Shown: one piece after another, positions 9,148 to 16,619 of the stretch | Position numbering within the stretch: position 1 is the stretch's first letter | How the letters are laid out: each line of letters starts with the position of its first letter | IMG/VR virus record: IMGVR_UViG_3300020595_000010 | Coordinates: 62,001 to 126,000 of that record | Source: a virus | Strand: one strand, 5' to 3' | DNA length: 64,000 nt | Program-made: the position numbers and the translations under genes | Notes under the pieces: model-generated | Told to the model about the DNA's origin: nothing | Database searches by the model: none | What the model saw: only the letters and a program-made list of their open reading frames with translations

Positions 9148-9307
9148 AGAATATCCAATTCTGTTACTTTAGGTTGGATATATTGGTCAATTTTATTATC
9201 GTTCCGGTTCGACATTTGAATAATGTATATAGGTCACGATAAGTTATCCAAAGTAGCTGGCCACTACGTTTTCAAATATTAATTATTTATTAACCAAAAT
9301 CAAAAAA
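9148..9307 (+). other. Intergenic region with inverted repeat and late-type motif
   Basis: This 160-bp gap holds a short inverted repeat (ATATCCAA ... TTGGATAT within about 9152-9180), which may terminate the upstream transcript, and a TATTTATTAA element at 9284-9293. No coding sequence is evident, and a GGTTCGA-like stretch near 9207 does not fold into a tRNA that I can recognise. Confidence 0.4.
9284..9293 (+). promoter_or_regulatory. TATTTATTAA motif, putative late promoter
   Basis: A variant of the TATTTATAAT element lies 14 bp before the ATG of the small exported barrel protein, the spacing seen before the endolysin gene. Confidence 0.35.
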
Positions 9308-9733
9308 ATGAAAAAGATGATTTTAACACTAGCTTTAGGACTGTTTATTGCAGTTGGAGCTAACGCACAAGAAGTGCAAAACGCAAAAGGTGATTGGTAC
9401 GTTGGTACTGGTAACATTGCAGATGTATCATGGACTGAATGGTCTTTAAGCCCAACAGTGGGATATGCTATAACAGATGACCTTATGATAGGGGCAAATG
9501 TTTCTCAAGCAGATTCTTCTAAGGATGTAAGTTTAGATCTACATGCAAGATATTTCTATAAAGGATATTTCGCATATGTAGCTACAGACGGACTAGACAC
9601 AGATGGTATGAAATTAGGAGTTGGTAGAATGTTTGCCTTTCATAAAGGTGGAATGTTCCTAGATCCGAAAGTTGTGTACGATACACAAGCTAAAACTACT
9701 AACTTACAGTTAGGGTTTGGTTTGAAGTTTTAA
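9308..9733 (+). CDS. Small exported outer-membrane beta-barrel protein
   Basis: The 141-residue protein starts with a strong signal peptide (KK, hydrophobic core, GANAQE near residue 21). The mature part alternates aromatic, glycine-rich strands and ends with a terminal strand finishing in F (LQLGFGLKF), as in OmpA/OmpX-type eight-strand barrels. It is likely inserted in the host outer membrane. Together with the 4.8 and 6.3 kb genes it makes three exported proteins in the lysis block. Confidence 0.75.
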   Translation: MKKMILTLALGLFIAVGANAQEVQNAKGDWYVGTGNIADVSWTEWSLSPTVGYAITDDLMIGANVSQADSSKDVSLDLHARYFYKGYFAYVATDGLDTDGMKLGVGRMFAFHKGGMFLDPKVVYDTQAKTTNLQLGFGLKF

Positions 9734-9760
9734 TTATTGTTTAACTTAAATTAAATTAAA

Positions 9761-9988
9761 ATGGAAAATGTAATTAAGTATGTAACTGGATTTTTTGGAG
9801 GTTTGTTATCAATTATGATGGCAGTTCTTCCAGTAGCGATCCTATGGAATGTTTTAACTGGTCAAACTATATTCGGAATGGATGTAGTTGGTAACTTAAC
9901 AGGTTTAATCTCAAGCTTTGGTGAGGGTGGATTTGTTGGTTTAGTAGCACTAGTTATTTTAGCTCAATTCTTTATTAATAAGAAATAA
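9761..9988 (+). CDS. Small two-helix membrane protein
   Basis: The 75-residue protein has a hydrophobic stretch at about 8-30 and a second near 55-72, separated by a glycine-rich linker. It follows the exported barrel gene and is followed by a strong terminator, so the two form a short transcription unit. Function unknown; a holin-like role is possible. Confidence 0.65.
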   Translation: MENVIKYVTGFFGGLLSIMMAVLPVAILWNVLTGQTIFGMDVVGNLTGLISSFGEGGFVGLVALVILAQFFINKK

Positions 9989-10008
9989 GCTTAATCTATA
10001 TAGTAGAG

Positions 10009-10036
10009 AAAGGCGCCTTAATTGGCGCCTTTTTTC
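10009..10036 (+). terminator. Rho-independent terminator
   Basis: AAAGGCGCC, loop TTAATT, GGCGCCTTT form a perfect 9-bp stem followed by a T run. It ends the envelope/lysis block. Confidence 0.9.
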
Positions 10037-10052
10037 TTTCTATGCGAAAAAA

Positions 10053-10084
10053 TTTGGAGAAGCGGAAGAGGGTTCGTATATTTA
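10053..10084 (+). promoter_or_regulatory. Host-type promoter TTTG-N20-TATATTTA
   Basis: TTTG (10053-10056) and TATATTTA (10077-10084) are 20 bp apart, matching the Bacteroidetes -33/-7 consensus. It lies just after a terminator and drives the gene at 10130 through a leader of about 40 nt ending in AAATAAAAGTT. Confidence 0.85.
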
Positions 10085-10129
10085 CGTATAAATAAGGGCG
10101 TTAAGCCAAGTATAAATTAAATAAAAGTT

Positions 10130-10456
10130 ATGTCAAAAGAAATTAAAGAAACATTAAAGAAAGGTAAAGTTGATTTTACAGTCACAGGTATTACTACTTA
10201 TTGTAAAGGTGATGATGGTAAGTGGGGGATGAATCCAAAAGTATTTACTGTAAGTGAAAAAGGTGATTCAATTAATTGTGATTGGAATGGAATGAATGTT
10301 ACTAAATGGGGTCCTACCTGTGTTACATTATATACATTTGATATGTTAGGTAAAAAATCAGTAGGGAAAATTAATTATAAAGACATTACACTAAAAGAAA
10401 TAAAAGTAGAATGTTCAGCAGCATTAGATAATGAATGGGCTAACGAAAGTATTTAA
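10130..10456 (+). CDS. Hypothetical protein, 108 aa
   Basis: A soluble, lysine- and aspartate-rich protein with several aromatic residues and four cysteines (in TYCKG, NCDW, PTCV and VECS). It is the first gene behind a strong host-type promoter, which suggests early expression. No family recognised. Confidence 0.7.
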   Translation: MSKEIKETLKKGKVDFTVTGITTYCKGDDGKWGMNPKVFTVSEKGDSINCDWNGMNVTKWGPTCVTLYTFDMLGKKSVGKINYKDITLKEIKVECSAALDNEWANESI

Positions 10457-10471
10457 TTAAAAAATAAAATT

Positions 10472-10609
10472 ATGTTTATAGACATTGAAGTATTAGCAGA
10501 TCAATGGGAATTAGAACAAGAACTAATAACCCAACTCCAAGAAGAATTATTAGAAAACCCAGGAATTTTCCTTACTGAAGAAGGGGAAGAAGATGATTTA
10601 CCATTCTGA
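10472..10609 (+). CDS. Very short acidic protein, 45 aa
   Basis: ATG at 10472 to TGA at 10607-10609 encodes a glutamate- and leucine-rich, probably helical peptide with an acidic tail (EEGEEDD). It sits in the 15-bp-spaced gap between two well supported genes in the same transcription unit. Function unknown. Confidence 0.5.
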   Translation: MFIDIEVLADQWELEQELITQLQEELLENPGIFLTEEGEEDDLPF

Positions 10610-10610
10610 T

Positions 10611-11006
10611 ATGAAAGTTCCAAATAATTTATATGTAAAGTGGACTGATAAAAAAGGCTATGGAGTCTTCACAGACACACCTATTAAAAAGGGAGAACTT
10701 ATTGAAAGATGCTATTGTATAAAAACTGGTAGTCCAAAAGACCATGTTAATGGTACTTTAATGGATTATGTATTTAATTATCCTAGAGGTACTAGTATGG
10801 ATAATGGAGCAGAACATGTATTACCTTTAGGTTTTGGTTGTATATACAACCATAGTAATGATAATAGTAATGCAATGTGGGATAATACTAAAGATATACC
10901 TTACCATTTTGATTTTATTGCTTTAAAAAATATTGAAGTTGGGGAAGAAATTTGCACTTATTATGGAGATGAATATTGGCCAACTAAAGACATATCACCA
11001 ATATAA
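10611..11006 (+). CDS. SET-domain protein (putative lysine methyltransferase)
   Basis: The 131-residue protein contains the core of a SET domain: GYGVFTDTPIKKGE at the N terminus, the NHS pseudoknot motif in CIYNHSNDNSN, and the C-terminal VGEEICTYYGDEYW motif with the active-site tyrosine. SET enzymes transfer methyl groups from SAM to lysines. The frame extends to an ATG at 10593 that overlaps the previous gene, but 10611 directly follows that gene's stop and is preferred. A target, host or phage, cannot be read from sequence. Confidence 0.8.
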   Translation: MKVPNNLYVKWTDKKGYGVFTDTPIKKGELIERCYCIKTGSPKDHVNGTLMDYVFNYPRGTSMDNGAEHVLPLGFGCIYNHSNDNSNAMWDNTKDIPYHFDFIALKNIEVGEEICTYYGDEYWPTKDISPI

Positions 11007-11007
11007 C

Positions 11008-11508
11008 ATGAAAACCCCTAAAAAACCAAGTGGAAGAAGAGCTTTACCTTTTTATTGGTGGAGGCGTTTTAGAACTCATAAATCTTTACCTTATAAATTT
11101 TCCCTTTTAGATAAAATTAGAAACGGGGATTTTGAATACCCAGAATACTTCCAACAAGCAGAATGGGAGTTAAAGTGGATGAAGGATGAACAAAAAGAAT
11201 TTATTGATAATTACCAAGGTCGAGAACCAGAGCAAGATAGACTTTATCTTGAAATTGAGTTGCGTGCTAGGAAACGCTATAATAAATTGTTTGAAGATGG
11301 TATGAAAACCGAGTATGAAAGAATGGATGATTTAAAACAAAAATTGGGTAAAGTATTTAAAATTAGTAAACAAGAAGTTCAAGATATTATGGAACAATTT
11401 GGAGGTACTACTGAAGAGTTGTATTTTCACATAGCAAAGATTAAAAATTATAACATAGACACTTTAAATAAATTAAATGCAAGTAAAACTATTAAACATT
11501 ACTCCTAA
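11008..11508 (+). CDS. Hypothetical protein, 166 aa
   Basis: Starting at ATG 11008, one base after the SET gene stop, this is a charged, aromatic-rich soluble protein with a basic N terminus (WWRRFRTHK) and long helical, glutamate/lysine-rich stretches. Its last 32 bp overlap thyX, implying translational coupling. No family recognised. Confidence 0.65.
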   Translation: MKTPKKPSGRRALPFYWWRRFRTHKSLPYKFSLLDKIRNGDFEYPEYFQQAEWELKWMKDEQKEFIDNYQGREPEQDRLYLEIELRARKRYNKLFEDGMKTEYERMDDLKQKLGKVFKISKQEVQDIMEQFGGTTEELYFHIAKIKNYNIDTLNKLNASKTIKHYS

Positions 11509-12133
11509 TGCTGAAGAGCATATTGTGGAGATTGCACGTGTATCTAGTTCACGTAAGGATAAGAAGACTAATGCAGCAGGCCTTCTCAAATACCTTGTAC
11601 GCCACAAGCACTGGTCGCCGTTTGAACATAGTCACGCGACGTTCGAAATTGAAACTTCCAAAGCAATCGGAATCCAGCTCATCCGCCACCGTTCGTTTTC
11701 TTTTCAAGAGTTTAGCCAACGATATCAAGATGTTAATAAAGTTGGATCCATTTTTGAACCCATCGAGCTTCGAGAACAATGCGAAGACAACAGACAAAGC
11801 TCAACCAAAGTAGTTAATCCTATTATAAAGGGAGTAGACCTAAAAACCATTCAAACTACAGCTTTAAACGCTATCAACGGACTTTTAAATAACTCCCATA
11901 TTCTTTATAATCAACTTTTAGAAGCGGGAGTTGCTAGGGAGCAAGCTAGAATGATTTTACCATTAACTACTACTACTAAAATTCAAATGACTGGATCGAT
12001 TCGTTCTTGGGTTCATTTTCTTGAATTAAGAGATGATGAGCACGCCCAAAAAGAAATACAACTAATAGCAAAAGAAATTAAAAAACAACTAAAAACAAAC
12101 CTTCCAGTAATATCGGAAGCCTTAAATTTTTAA
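11477..12133 (+). CDS. thyX: Flavin-dependent thymidylate synthase ThyX
   Basis: The 218-residue protein carries the ThyX signature RHRSFSFQEFSQRY at about residues 70-83 (consensus RHRxxSxxxxSxRY) that binds FAD and dUMP. ThyX makes dTMP from dUMP with methylene-tetrahydrofolate. Length and motif are normal for the family. It complements the phage ribonucleotide reductase in dNTP supply and sits just upstream of the deazaguanine genes. Confidence 0.95.
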   Translation: MQVKLLNITPNAEEHIVEIARVSSSRKDKKTNAAGLLKYLVRHKHWSPFEHSHATFEIETSKAIGIQLIRHRSFSFQEFSQRYQDVNKVGSIFEPIELREQCEDNRQSSTKVVNPIIKGVDLKTIQTTALNAINGLLNNSHILYNQLLEAGVAREQARMILPLTTTTKIQMTGSIRSWVHFLELRDDEHAQKEIQLIAKEIKKQLKTNLPVISEALNF

Positions 12134-12134
12134 A

Positions 12135-12314
12135 ATGATAGAATTTTTTAAACATGCTTTAGGATTATGTGGTGAACATTGGCACCCAAACATTTTTACA
12201 ATTATCTTAGGTGGGCTTGGATTATCCGCTCCATTTTCGTATATTAAATACAAATTAAACAGTTATGGCAATAAAAATAAGTCACGAAACACCCCTATGT
12301 CTATTAAACGATAG
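12135..12314 (+). CDS. Short membrane protein, 59 aa
   Basis: ATG at 12135, one base after the thyX stop, opens a 59-residue frame ending TAG at 12312-12314 that overlaps the next gene by 50 bp. It has a histidine/cysteine-containing N terminus (GLCGEHWHP) and one hydrophobic segment at about 20-37. The start position and composition favour a real gene, but the long overlap lowers confidence. Confidence 0.5.
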   Translation: MIEFFKHALGLCGEHWHPNIFTIILGGLGLSAPFSYIKYKLNSYGNKNKSRNTPMSIKR

Positions 12315-13056
12315 TAGACGATTTAATGATTATGACTATTGTCTTCCCCATTTATTGGATGAAGAACCAGGTTATTTAGAATATTTTTTAGAATCTAAAA
12401 GACAAGGTCGTTATATTATAATGGATAATTCTCTTCATGAATTAGGCGAAGCCTATAACCATGAACGTCTTGTATATTGGGTTAATGAATTAGAACCTAA
12501 TGAATTTATAGTACCAGATGTTTGGGAAAATTGTGTAGAATCTATTCAAAATGCTGAAATATGGAATATTTATGATTTTCCTGAAGGAGTTGAGAAAGTT
12601 GCTGTAGTTCAAGCAAAAACAATTCATGAAGCTTCACAATGTGTTAAAGCTTATAAAAATTTAGGTTACGGTAAAATTTGTTTTTCATATGGGGCTTCTT
12701 ATTATAATGATGTTTGTCCTCACCCAAATAAGGATTTAGGTAAAGCTTTAGGAAGACTTTATGTAATTTCAGCTTTAATGAAAATGGGAGATATTAAACA
12801 AGATGATAGAATTCATTTATTAGGATGTGCTGTACCCCAAGAGTTTGGGTGGTATGAAGGTATTAATTGCATAGAATCAATTGATACATCAAACCCAGTT
12901 ATGGCGACATTAGAAGATGTTCAATATAGAAATTATGGTTTATATCAAAAACCAAAAGCAAATATGAATGATTATTTTTATATGTTAAATGATCAAGTTG
13001 ATTATGATCTTTTAACTTACAATTTAGATGTGTTTAAAATGATAAATAATTTATAA
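12265..13056 (+). CDS. TGT/DpdA-like transglycosylase, putative DNA 7-deazaguanine inserter
   Basis: The 263-residue protein has features of the TGT TIM-barrel. IIMDNSLHELGE near residue 54 is placed like the DSGGFQ substrate loop, VPDV lies near 84, and HLLGCAVPQEFGWYEGINCIESIDTSNP (184-211) aligns by eye with the LMGVGTPDD...VDMFDCVMPTR region of TGT, putting D207 at the nucleophile position. Phage DpdA proteins of this superfamily exchange guanine in DNA for preQ0 or derivatives. It lies directly upstream of queC, queD and queE and has no tRNA-binding zinc domain, which supports a DNA target. Identification is by motif reading only. Confidence 0.65.
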   Translation: MAIKISHETPLCLLNDSRRFNDYDYCLPHLLDEEPGYLEYFLESKRQGRYIIMDNSLHELGEAYNHERLVYWVNELEPNEFIVPDVWENCVESIQNAEIWNIYDFPEGVEKVAVVQAKTIHEASQCVKAYKNLGYGKICFSYGASYYNDVCPHPNKDLGKALGRLYVISALMKMGDIKQDDRIHLLGCAVPQEFGWYEGINCIESIDTSNPVMATLEDVQYRNYGLYQKPKANMNDYFYMLNDQVDYDLLTYNLDVFKMINNL

Positions 13057-13057
13057 A

Positions 13058-13252
13058 ATGGCAAAACTAACAAGAAATGTAAATTACGCAAATTACAGAT
13101 GGGAAGAATATGTGTTAACCGAAGAAGAATTAACACAGTGGAAAACGGGTGATGAAGATATCCAACAAGAGATTATAGATAATGCAGATTGGGATCTAGT
13201 AAGAGATAAACCAATTGATGATTACAGTGAACCAGAATTTATAGAAGAATAA
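13058..13252 (+). CDS. Hypothetical acidic protein, 64 aa
   Basis: A small, tryptophan- and aspartate/glutamate-rich soluble protein that follows the DpdA-like gene after one base. It probably belongs to the same transcript. No family recognised. Confidence 0.65.
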   Translation: MAKLTRNVNYANYRWEEYVLTEEELTQWKTGDEDIQQEIIDNADWDLVRDKPIDDYSEPEFIEE

Positions 13253-13256
13253 AGAT

Positions 13257-13481
13257 ATGTTAAAAAAACAATCAATAAGGTCTAATCAGACCATTTTTAT
13301 CAATAATAATGATAAATCAGCAAGTAAAGATGAAATTCTAGCACTTAGTGAATTTTGGACTGATAGAGAAGAAGGATTATTTCGAAAACTTCTTAAACAA
13401 GGTGGAAGTACAAAAATACAAGGTACTCATTTTAAAGTGGTTGTTGAAGAAAAACAACTTAAATTACGTGACATGCAATAG
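13257..13481 (+). CDS. Hypothetical protein, 74 aa
   Basis: A basic small protein with a polar N terminus (KKQSIRSNQT) and a helical middle section. It lies between the DpdA-like gene and queC. A weak AGCGT/ACGCT repeat overlaps its stop. Function unknown. Confidence 0.6.
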   Translation: MLKKQSIRSNQTIFINNNDKSASKDEILALSEFWTDREEGLFRKLLKQGGSTKIQGTHFKVVVEEKQLKLRDMQ

Positions 13482-13528
13482 CGTTTGCCTATACGCTTAA
13501 AATACCTGGCAAATATAAATAAATAAAA

Positions 13529-14401
13529 ATGACACAATTGGAATTAAATTTTAAGGACTCACGACGTCCGAAACACGCAGTAGTATCACTTTCAGGTGGT
13601 ATGGATTCAAGTACATTATTGCTTAAATGTCTTGATAAATTTGAAACAGTAACAGCTTTATCCTTTGACTATGGTCAAAAACATAAGGTTGAACTAAAAA
13701 GAGCAAGAGCATTAGTTGATTATTTAAATAGACAATGTACTGACAATAATTGTTATGGTGGTTGTAGAATTAAATATCAGGTTATTAAATTAGATGGATT
13801 AGTTGATTTACTAGATTCAGCATTAGTTGAAGGTGGTGAAGAAGTACCAGAAGGGCATTACGCAGCTGAAAATATGAAAGCTACTGTAGTACCTAATAGA
13901 AATAAAATATTTGCTTCTATAACTCAGGCAGTTGCTTTATCAGTAGCAAATAGAACAGAAGAAGGAACATCAATTGCTTTAGGAATTCATGCCGGGGATC
14001 ATGATATTTACCCTGATTGTAGACAAGAATTTAGAGATGCTGATGATCATGCTTTTAGAGAAGGTAATTGGGATGCTGAAAGAGTAGGTTATTATACTCC
14101 TTATCTTAAAGGTGATAAATTTACTATTCTTCAAGATGGAGAAGTATTATGTGAAAAATTAGGTATTGATTTTGATGAAGTTTATGCTAGAACAAACACT
14201 TCATATAAACCAACACCTGAAGGGTGGTCTGATTACAAATCAGCATCATCTGTAGAACGTATTGAAGCGTTCATTAAATTAGGAAGACCTGATCCAGTAC
14301 AATATGCCGATGAAACAGGTCCTGTTGATTATGAAACGGCAAGAATATATGTTGAACAAGTTCTTTCAGAATACGAAAAAGAACAATTAAAAATTAAATA
14401 A
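13529..14401 (+). CDS. queC: QueC, 7-cyano-7-deazaguanine (preQ0) synthase, zinc site lost
   Basis: The 290-residue protein has the PP-loop SGGMDSS (22-28), the QueC motifs VPNRN (121-125) and YPDCRQEF (161-168), and VERIEAF...GRPDPVQY at 242-259. QueC turns carboxy-deazaguanine into preQ0 with ATP and ammonia. It is longer than the usual 220-240 residues. The four-cysteine zinc site that normally precedes ERIEAF is absent: residues 223-241 contain no cysteine (DYKSASS where CGxCxxC is expected). A separate C70-x4-C75-x3-C79 cluster appears near the N terminus and could be a replacement metal site. Confidence 0.9.
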   Translation: MTQLELNFKDSRRPKHAVVSLSGGMDSSTLLLKCLDKFETVTALSFDYGQKHKVELKRARALVDYLNRQCTDNNCYGGCRIKYQVIKLDGLVDLLDSALVEGGEEVPEGHYAAENMKATVVPNRNKIFASITQAVALSVANRTEEGTSIALGIHAGDHDIYPDCRQEFRDADDHAFREGNWDAERVGYYTPYLKGDKFTILQDGEVLCEKLGIDFDEVYARTNTSYKPTPEGWSDYKSASSVERIEAFIKLGRPDPVQYADETGPVDYETARIYVEQVLSEYEKEQLKIK

Positions 14402-14402
14402 A

Positions 14403-14624
14403 ATGGAAAATAAAGAATTAAATAAAGAAGTAGATAAAATAGTTAACCAATTAGCAGGTGCTAATATAAAAGAATTACCTGATGCTTACATGCACCAAAA
14501 AATCAGTTTTATTAAATCTGGTGTAAGAATTTTAGGTTATTGTTTTATCCCATTTAGCTTGGGTTGGGCAACTGCTTTTCTTATATTGAGTGAAGTAATA
14601 GGTATAATCGAAGAATTAGTATAA
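14403..14624 (+). CDS. Small membrane protein, 73 aa
   Basis: A charged N-terminal half followed by a hydrophobic stretch at about 40-70 (one or two segments). It starts one base after the queC stop and lies between queC and the thioredoxin gene. Function unknown. Confidence 0.65.
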   Translation: MENKELNKEVDKIVNQLAGANIKELPDAYMHQKISFIKSGVRILGYCFIPFSLGWATAFLILSEVIGIIEELV

Positions 14625-14640
14625 ATTAAATAAATAAAAA

Positions 14641-14898
14641 ATGAATAGAGGAATTTTGTATTTCAGCGCACCATGGTGCGGACCTTGTAAAGTAATGTCT
14701 CCTTTGATGGAACAAATGGAAAAACAAGGAAAAATTAAGATGAAAAAAATTAATGTTGATTATGATGCTTCAATGCCTCAAAAATATAACATTAAAAGTG
14801 TACCTACTATGGTCTTAACAGATTTAGATGGTAATGAAATTAAAAGAACAACAGGAAATATGTCTGAGGTTCAAATAATGGAGTTTTACAATGGGTAA
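14641..14898 (+). CDS. Thioredoxin
   Basis: The 85-residue protein has the thioredoxin active site APWCGPC near residues 10-16 and the cis-proline loop KSVPTMVL near 55-62. It is short for thioredoxin (about 105), missing the first strand and helix, like T4-type small redoxins. It is a likely electron donor for the phage ribonucleotide reductase. Its end overlaps queD by 8 bp. Confidence 0.9.
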   Translation: MNRGILYFSAPWCGPCKVMSPLMEQMEKQGKIKMKKINVDYDASMPQKYNIKSVPTMVLTDLDGNEIKRTTGNMSEVQIMEFYNG

Positions 14899-15355
14899 AT
14901 TTTCATCAAGTAAAGTATTTGACGGGTTTAGTACAGTGTTTCGTCAATGGAAAGCTGAAGATACACATTGTAGATTTTTACATGGATATGGTATTAGTTT
15001 CAAAGTATATTTTGAAGGTGATTTAGATGATAGAAACTGGGTTTGGGATTTTGGTGGTATGAAGCGTGCTAAAACCCAAATTGAGGGTAAATCACCTAAG
15101 GAATGGATGGATTATATGTTTGACCATACTGTTATCATTGCAGAAGATGACCCAGGTATGAAAGGTTGGGAAACTATGAATCAACTAGGAGTAATTCAAT
15201 TAAGAGTAATTGAAGCTACAGGTGCAGAAAAATTTGCAGAATATATTTATAATAAGCTCAATGATTTTGTATTTGAAGAAACAGATAATAGAGTTAGAGT
15301 AACAAAAGTTAAATTTATGGAGCATGGAAAAAATGCTGCATATTATAGTGAATAA
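14891..15355 (+). CDS. queD: QueD-like 6-carboxytetrahydropterin synthase with altered metal site
   Basis: The 154-residue protein keeps the QueD/PTPS plan: catalytic C27 in HCRFLHG, D78-H79, a late TGAEKFAEYI segment and E144. The family binds zinc with three histidines, one in an FxxxH strand and two in HGH. Here the first is replaced (FSTVFRQW) and the second pair reads HGY, so only H31 of the three remains. The enzyme would convert dihydroneopterin triphosphate to carboxy-tetrahydropterin; with such a site it could be divergent or metal-independent. Its neighbours queC and queE support the pathway. Confidence 0.8.
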   Translation: MGKFSSSKVFDGFSTVFRQWKAEDTHCRFLHGYGISFKVYFEGDLDDRNWVWDFGGMKRAKTQIEGKSPKEWMDYMFDHTVIIAEDDPGMKGWETMNQLGVIQLRVIEATGAEKFAEYIYNKLNDFVFEETDNRVRVTKVKFMEHGKNAAYYSE

Positions 15356-15376
15356 AAAACCACTTAAAAAAATTGT

Positions 15377-16153
15377 ATGTTAAAAAGAATAGAAGATTAT
15401 AATAAAAATCTACCTGTTGTAGAAATTTATACAGCAGTTCAGTCAGAAGGATCAAGAGCAGGTTACCCAACAGTAGTTATTAGAACAACAGGTTGTACTC
15501 ATCGATGTTATTTTGGAGAAGGTGGTTGGTGTGACTCTTGGTATACTAGTATTCATCCTGAAAAAGGACATTTTAATTTCAAAGACATTATTGAAATGTA
15601 TGAGAAAAATCCTCATATAAAAGAAATGATGTTAACTGGAGGCTCACCTACTATGCATCCTGCTTTGGTAAATGAATTAACACATTTTGCACATGAAAAT
15701 GATATTTTTATTACTATCGAAACTGAGGGATCTCATTTCCTCCCCACAGACTATCCTATTAATTTATTATCTATTAGCCCTAAGTTTAGTAATTCTGTAC
15801 CAGTTGTAGGTGTTTTAACTCCCCAAGGTAAAGAAACGGATGAAAAAATGATTAAAACTCATAATAGGCTTAGACTTAATTATGATGCAATGAAACAATC
15901 AATTGAATATCATTCTGATTATCATATCAAACCAGTATGGGACGGTAAGGATGAAGGAGCATTAGCTGAGATTATGGAATGTATTAAAACATTAGAAGTA
16001 CCTCAACATAAAGTATGGTTTATGCCTGCTGGAGATTCAAGAGAAGCATTATTTAAGTCATACCCAGTATTATTTGATTGGGTTAGGGACAATGGTTATA
16101 GAATGACATGGAGACCTCACATTATTGCCTTTGAAGACAAAAGAGAAGTATAA
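15377..16153 (+). CDS. queE: QueE-like radical SAM 7-carboxy-7-deazaguanine synthase
   Basis: The 258-residue protein has the QueE opening (VEIYTAVQSEGSRAGYP) followed by a cysteine cluster C40-x3-C44-x7-C52, with D53 next as in QueE. It also has a SAM-binding MLTGGSPTMHP motif and a TIM-barrel-type remainder. It would rearrange carboxy-tetrahydropterin to 7-carboxy-7-deazaguanine. The cysteine spacing differs from the canonical CX3CX2C because of an inserted GEGGW-containing loop. It lies 21 bp after queD. Confidence 0.85.
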   Translation: MLKRIEDYNKNLPVVEIYTAVQSEGSRAGYPTVVIRTTGCTHRCYFGEGGWCDSWYTSIHPEKGHFNFKDIIEMYEKNPHIKEMMLTGGSPTMHPALVNELTHFAHENDIFITIETEGSHFLPTDYPINLLSISPKFSNSVPVVGVLTPQGKETDEKMIKTHNRLRLNYDAMKQSIEYHSDYHIKPVWDGKDEGALAEIMECIKTLEVPQHKVWFMPAGDSREALFKSYPVLFDWVRDNGYRMTWRPHIIAFEDKREV

Positions 16154-16287
16154 TGTCTAAAGAAGAAGCACTTGAAATACTGGAAGAAATATCAGAAAAT
16201 GTTAGTGTTTGTTGTGCTATAACAATGGAACCAGATGAAGTTTTACTATTAATAGATAAATTAAAGAAATACTTAGAAAATGTATAA
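16153..16287 (+). CDS. Very short acidic protein, 44 aa
   Basis: ATG at 16153 overlaps the queE stop (TAATG) and TAA at 16285-16287 overlaps the nuclease start. This tight packing on both sides argues for a real gene. The product is helical, glutamate-rich, with a CC pair in the middle. Function unknown. Confidence 0.55.
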   Translation: MSKEEALEILEEISENVSVCCAITMEPDEVLLLIDKLKKYLENV

Positions 16288-16618
16288 ATACAATGCAAAA
16301 TTAGATAGAGTTGTTGATGGAGATACTGTTGATGCCCTTGTAGATTTAGGATTTAATACTTGGAAAAAAGTAAGAATTAGAATGGTAGGGATGAATGCCC
16401 CAGAGTCAAGAACTAGAGATTTAGAAGAAAAAGCAAGAGGAATTGCTGCTAAAATTAGATTAGAAGAATTACTAGAAAAAGGATCATTTATTTTAGAATC
16501 TCAAGGTGTAGGTAAATACGGTAGATGTTTAGGAATTATATTTGTTAATGAAGTAAATGTAAATAAACAATTAATAACTGAAGGACATGCTGTAGAGTAT
16601 AATGGAGGGAAAAGATAA
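16280..16618 (+). CDS. Staphylococcal-nuclease-like (SNase) protein
   Basis: The 112-residue protein shows the SNase pattern: VVDGDTVDALVDLGF near the N terminus with calcium-binding aspartates, RIRMVGMNAPESR with the catalytic arginine and glutamate region, and GKYGRCLG with the second arginine. It has no signal peptide, so it would act in the cytoplasm, possibly in host DNA degradation or repair. The size is close to a minimal SNase domain. Confidence 0.85.
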   Translation: MYKYNAKLDRVVDGDTVDALVDLGFNTWKKVRIRMVGMNAPESRTRDLEEKARGIAAKIRLEELLEKGSFILESQGVGKYGRCLGIIFVNEVNVNKQLITEGHAVEYNGGKR

Positions 16619-16619
16619 A

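Noticed and set aside
9195-9260. Possible tRNA (GGTTCGA-like stretch)
   Set aside because: No acceptor and anticodon stems can be drawn around it that satisfy tRNA lengths.
11508-11813. 101-codon overlapping frame on the plus strand
   Set aside because: Lies inside thyX in another frame and shows no protein-like features.
13480-13497. AGCGT/ACGCT inverted repeat as a terminator before queC
   Set aside because: The stem is only 5 bp and no T run follows; too weak to call.
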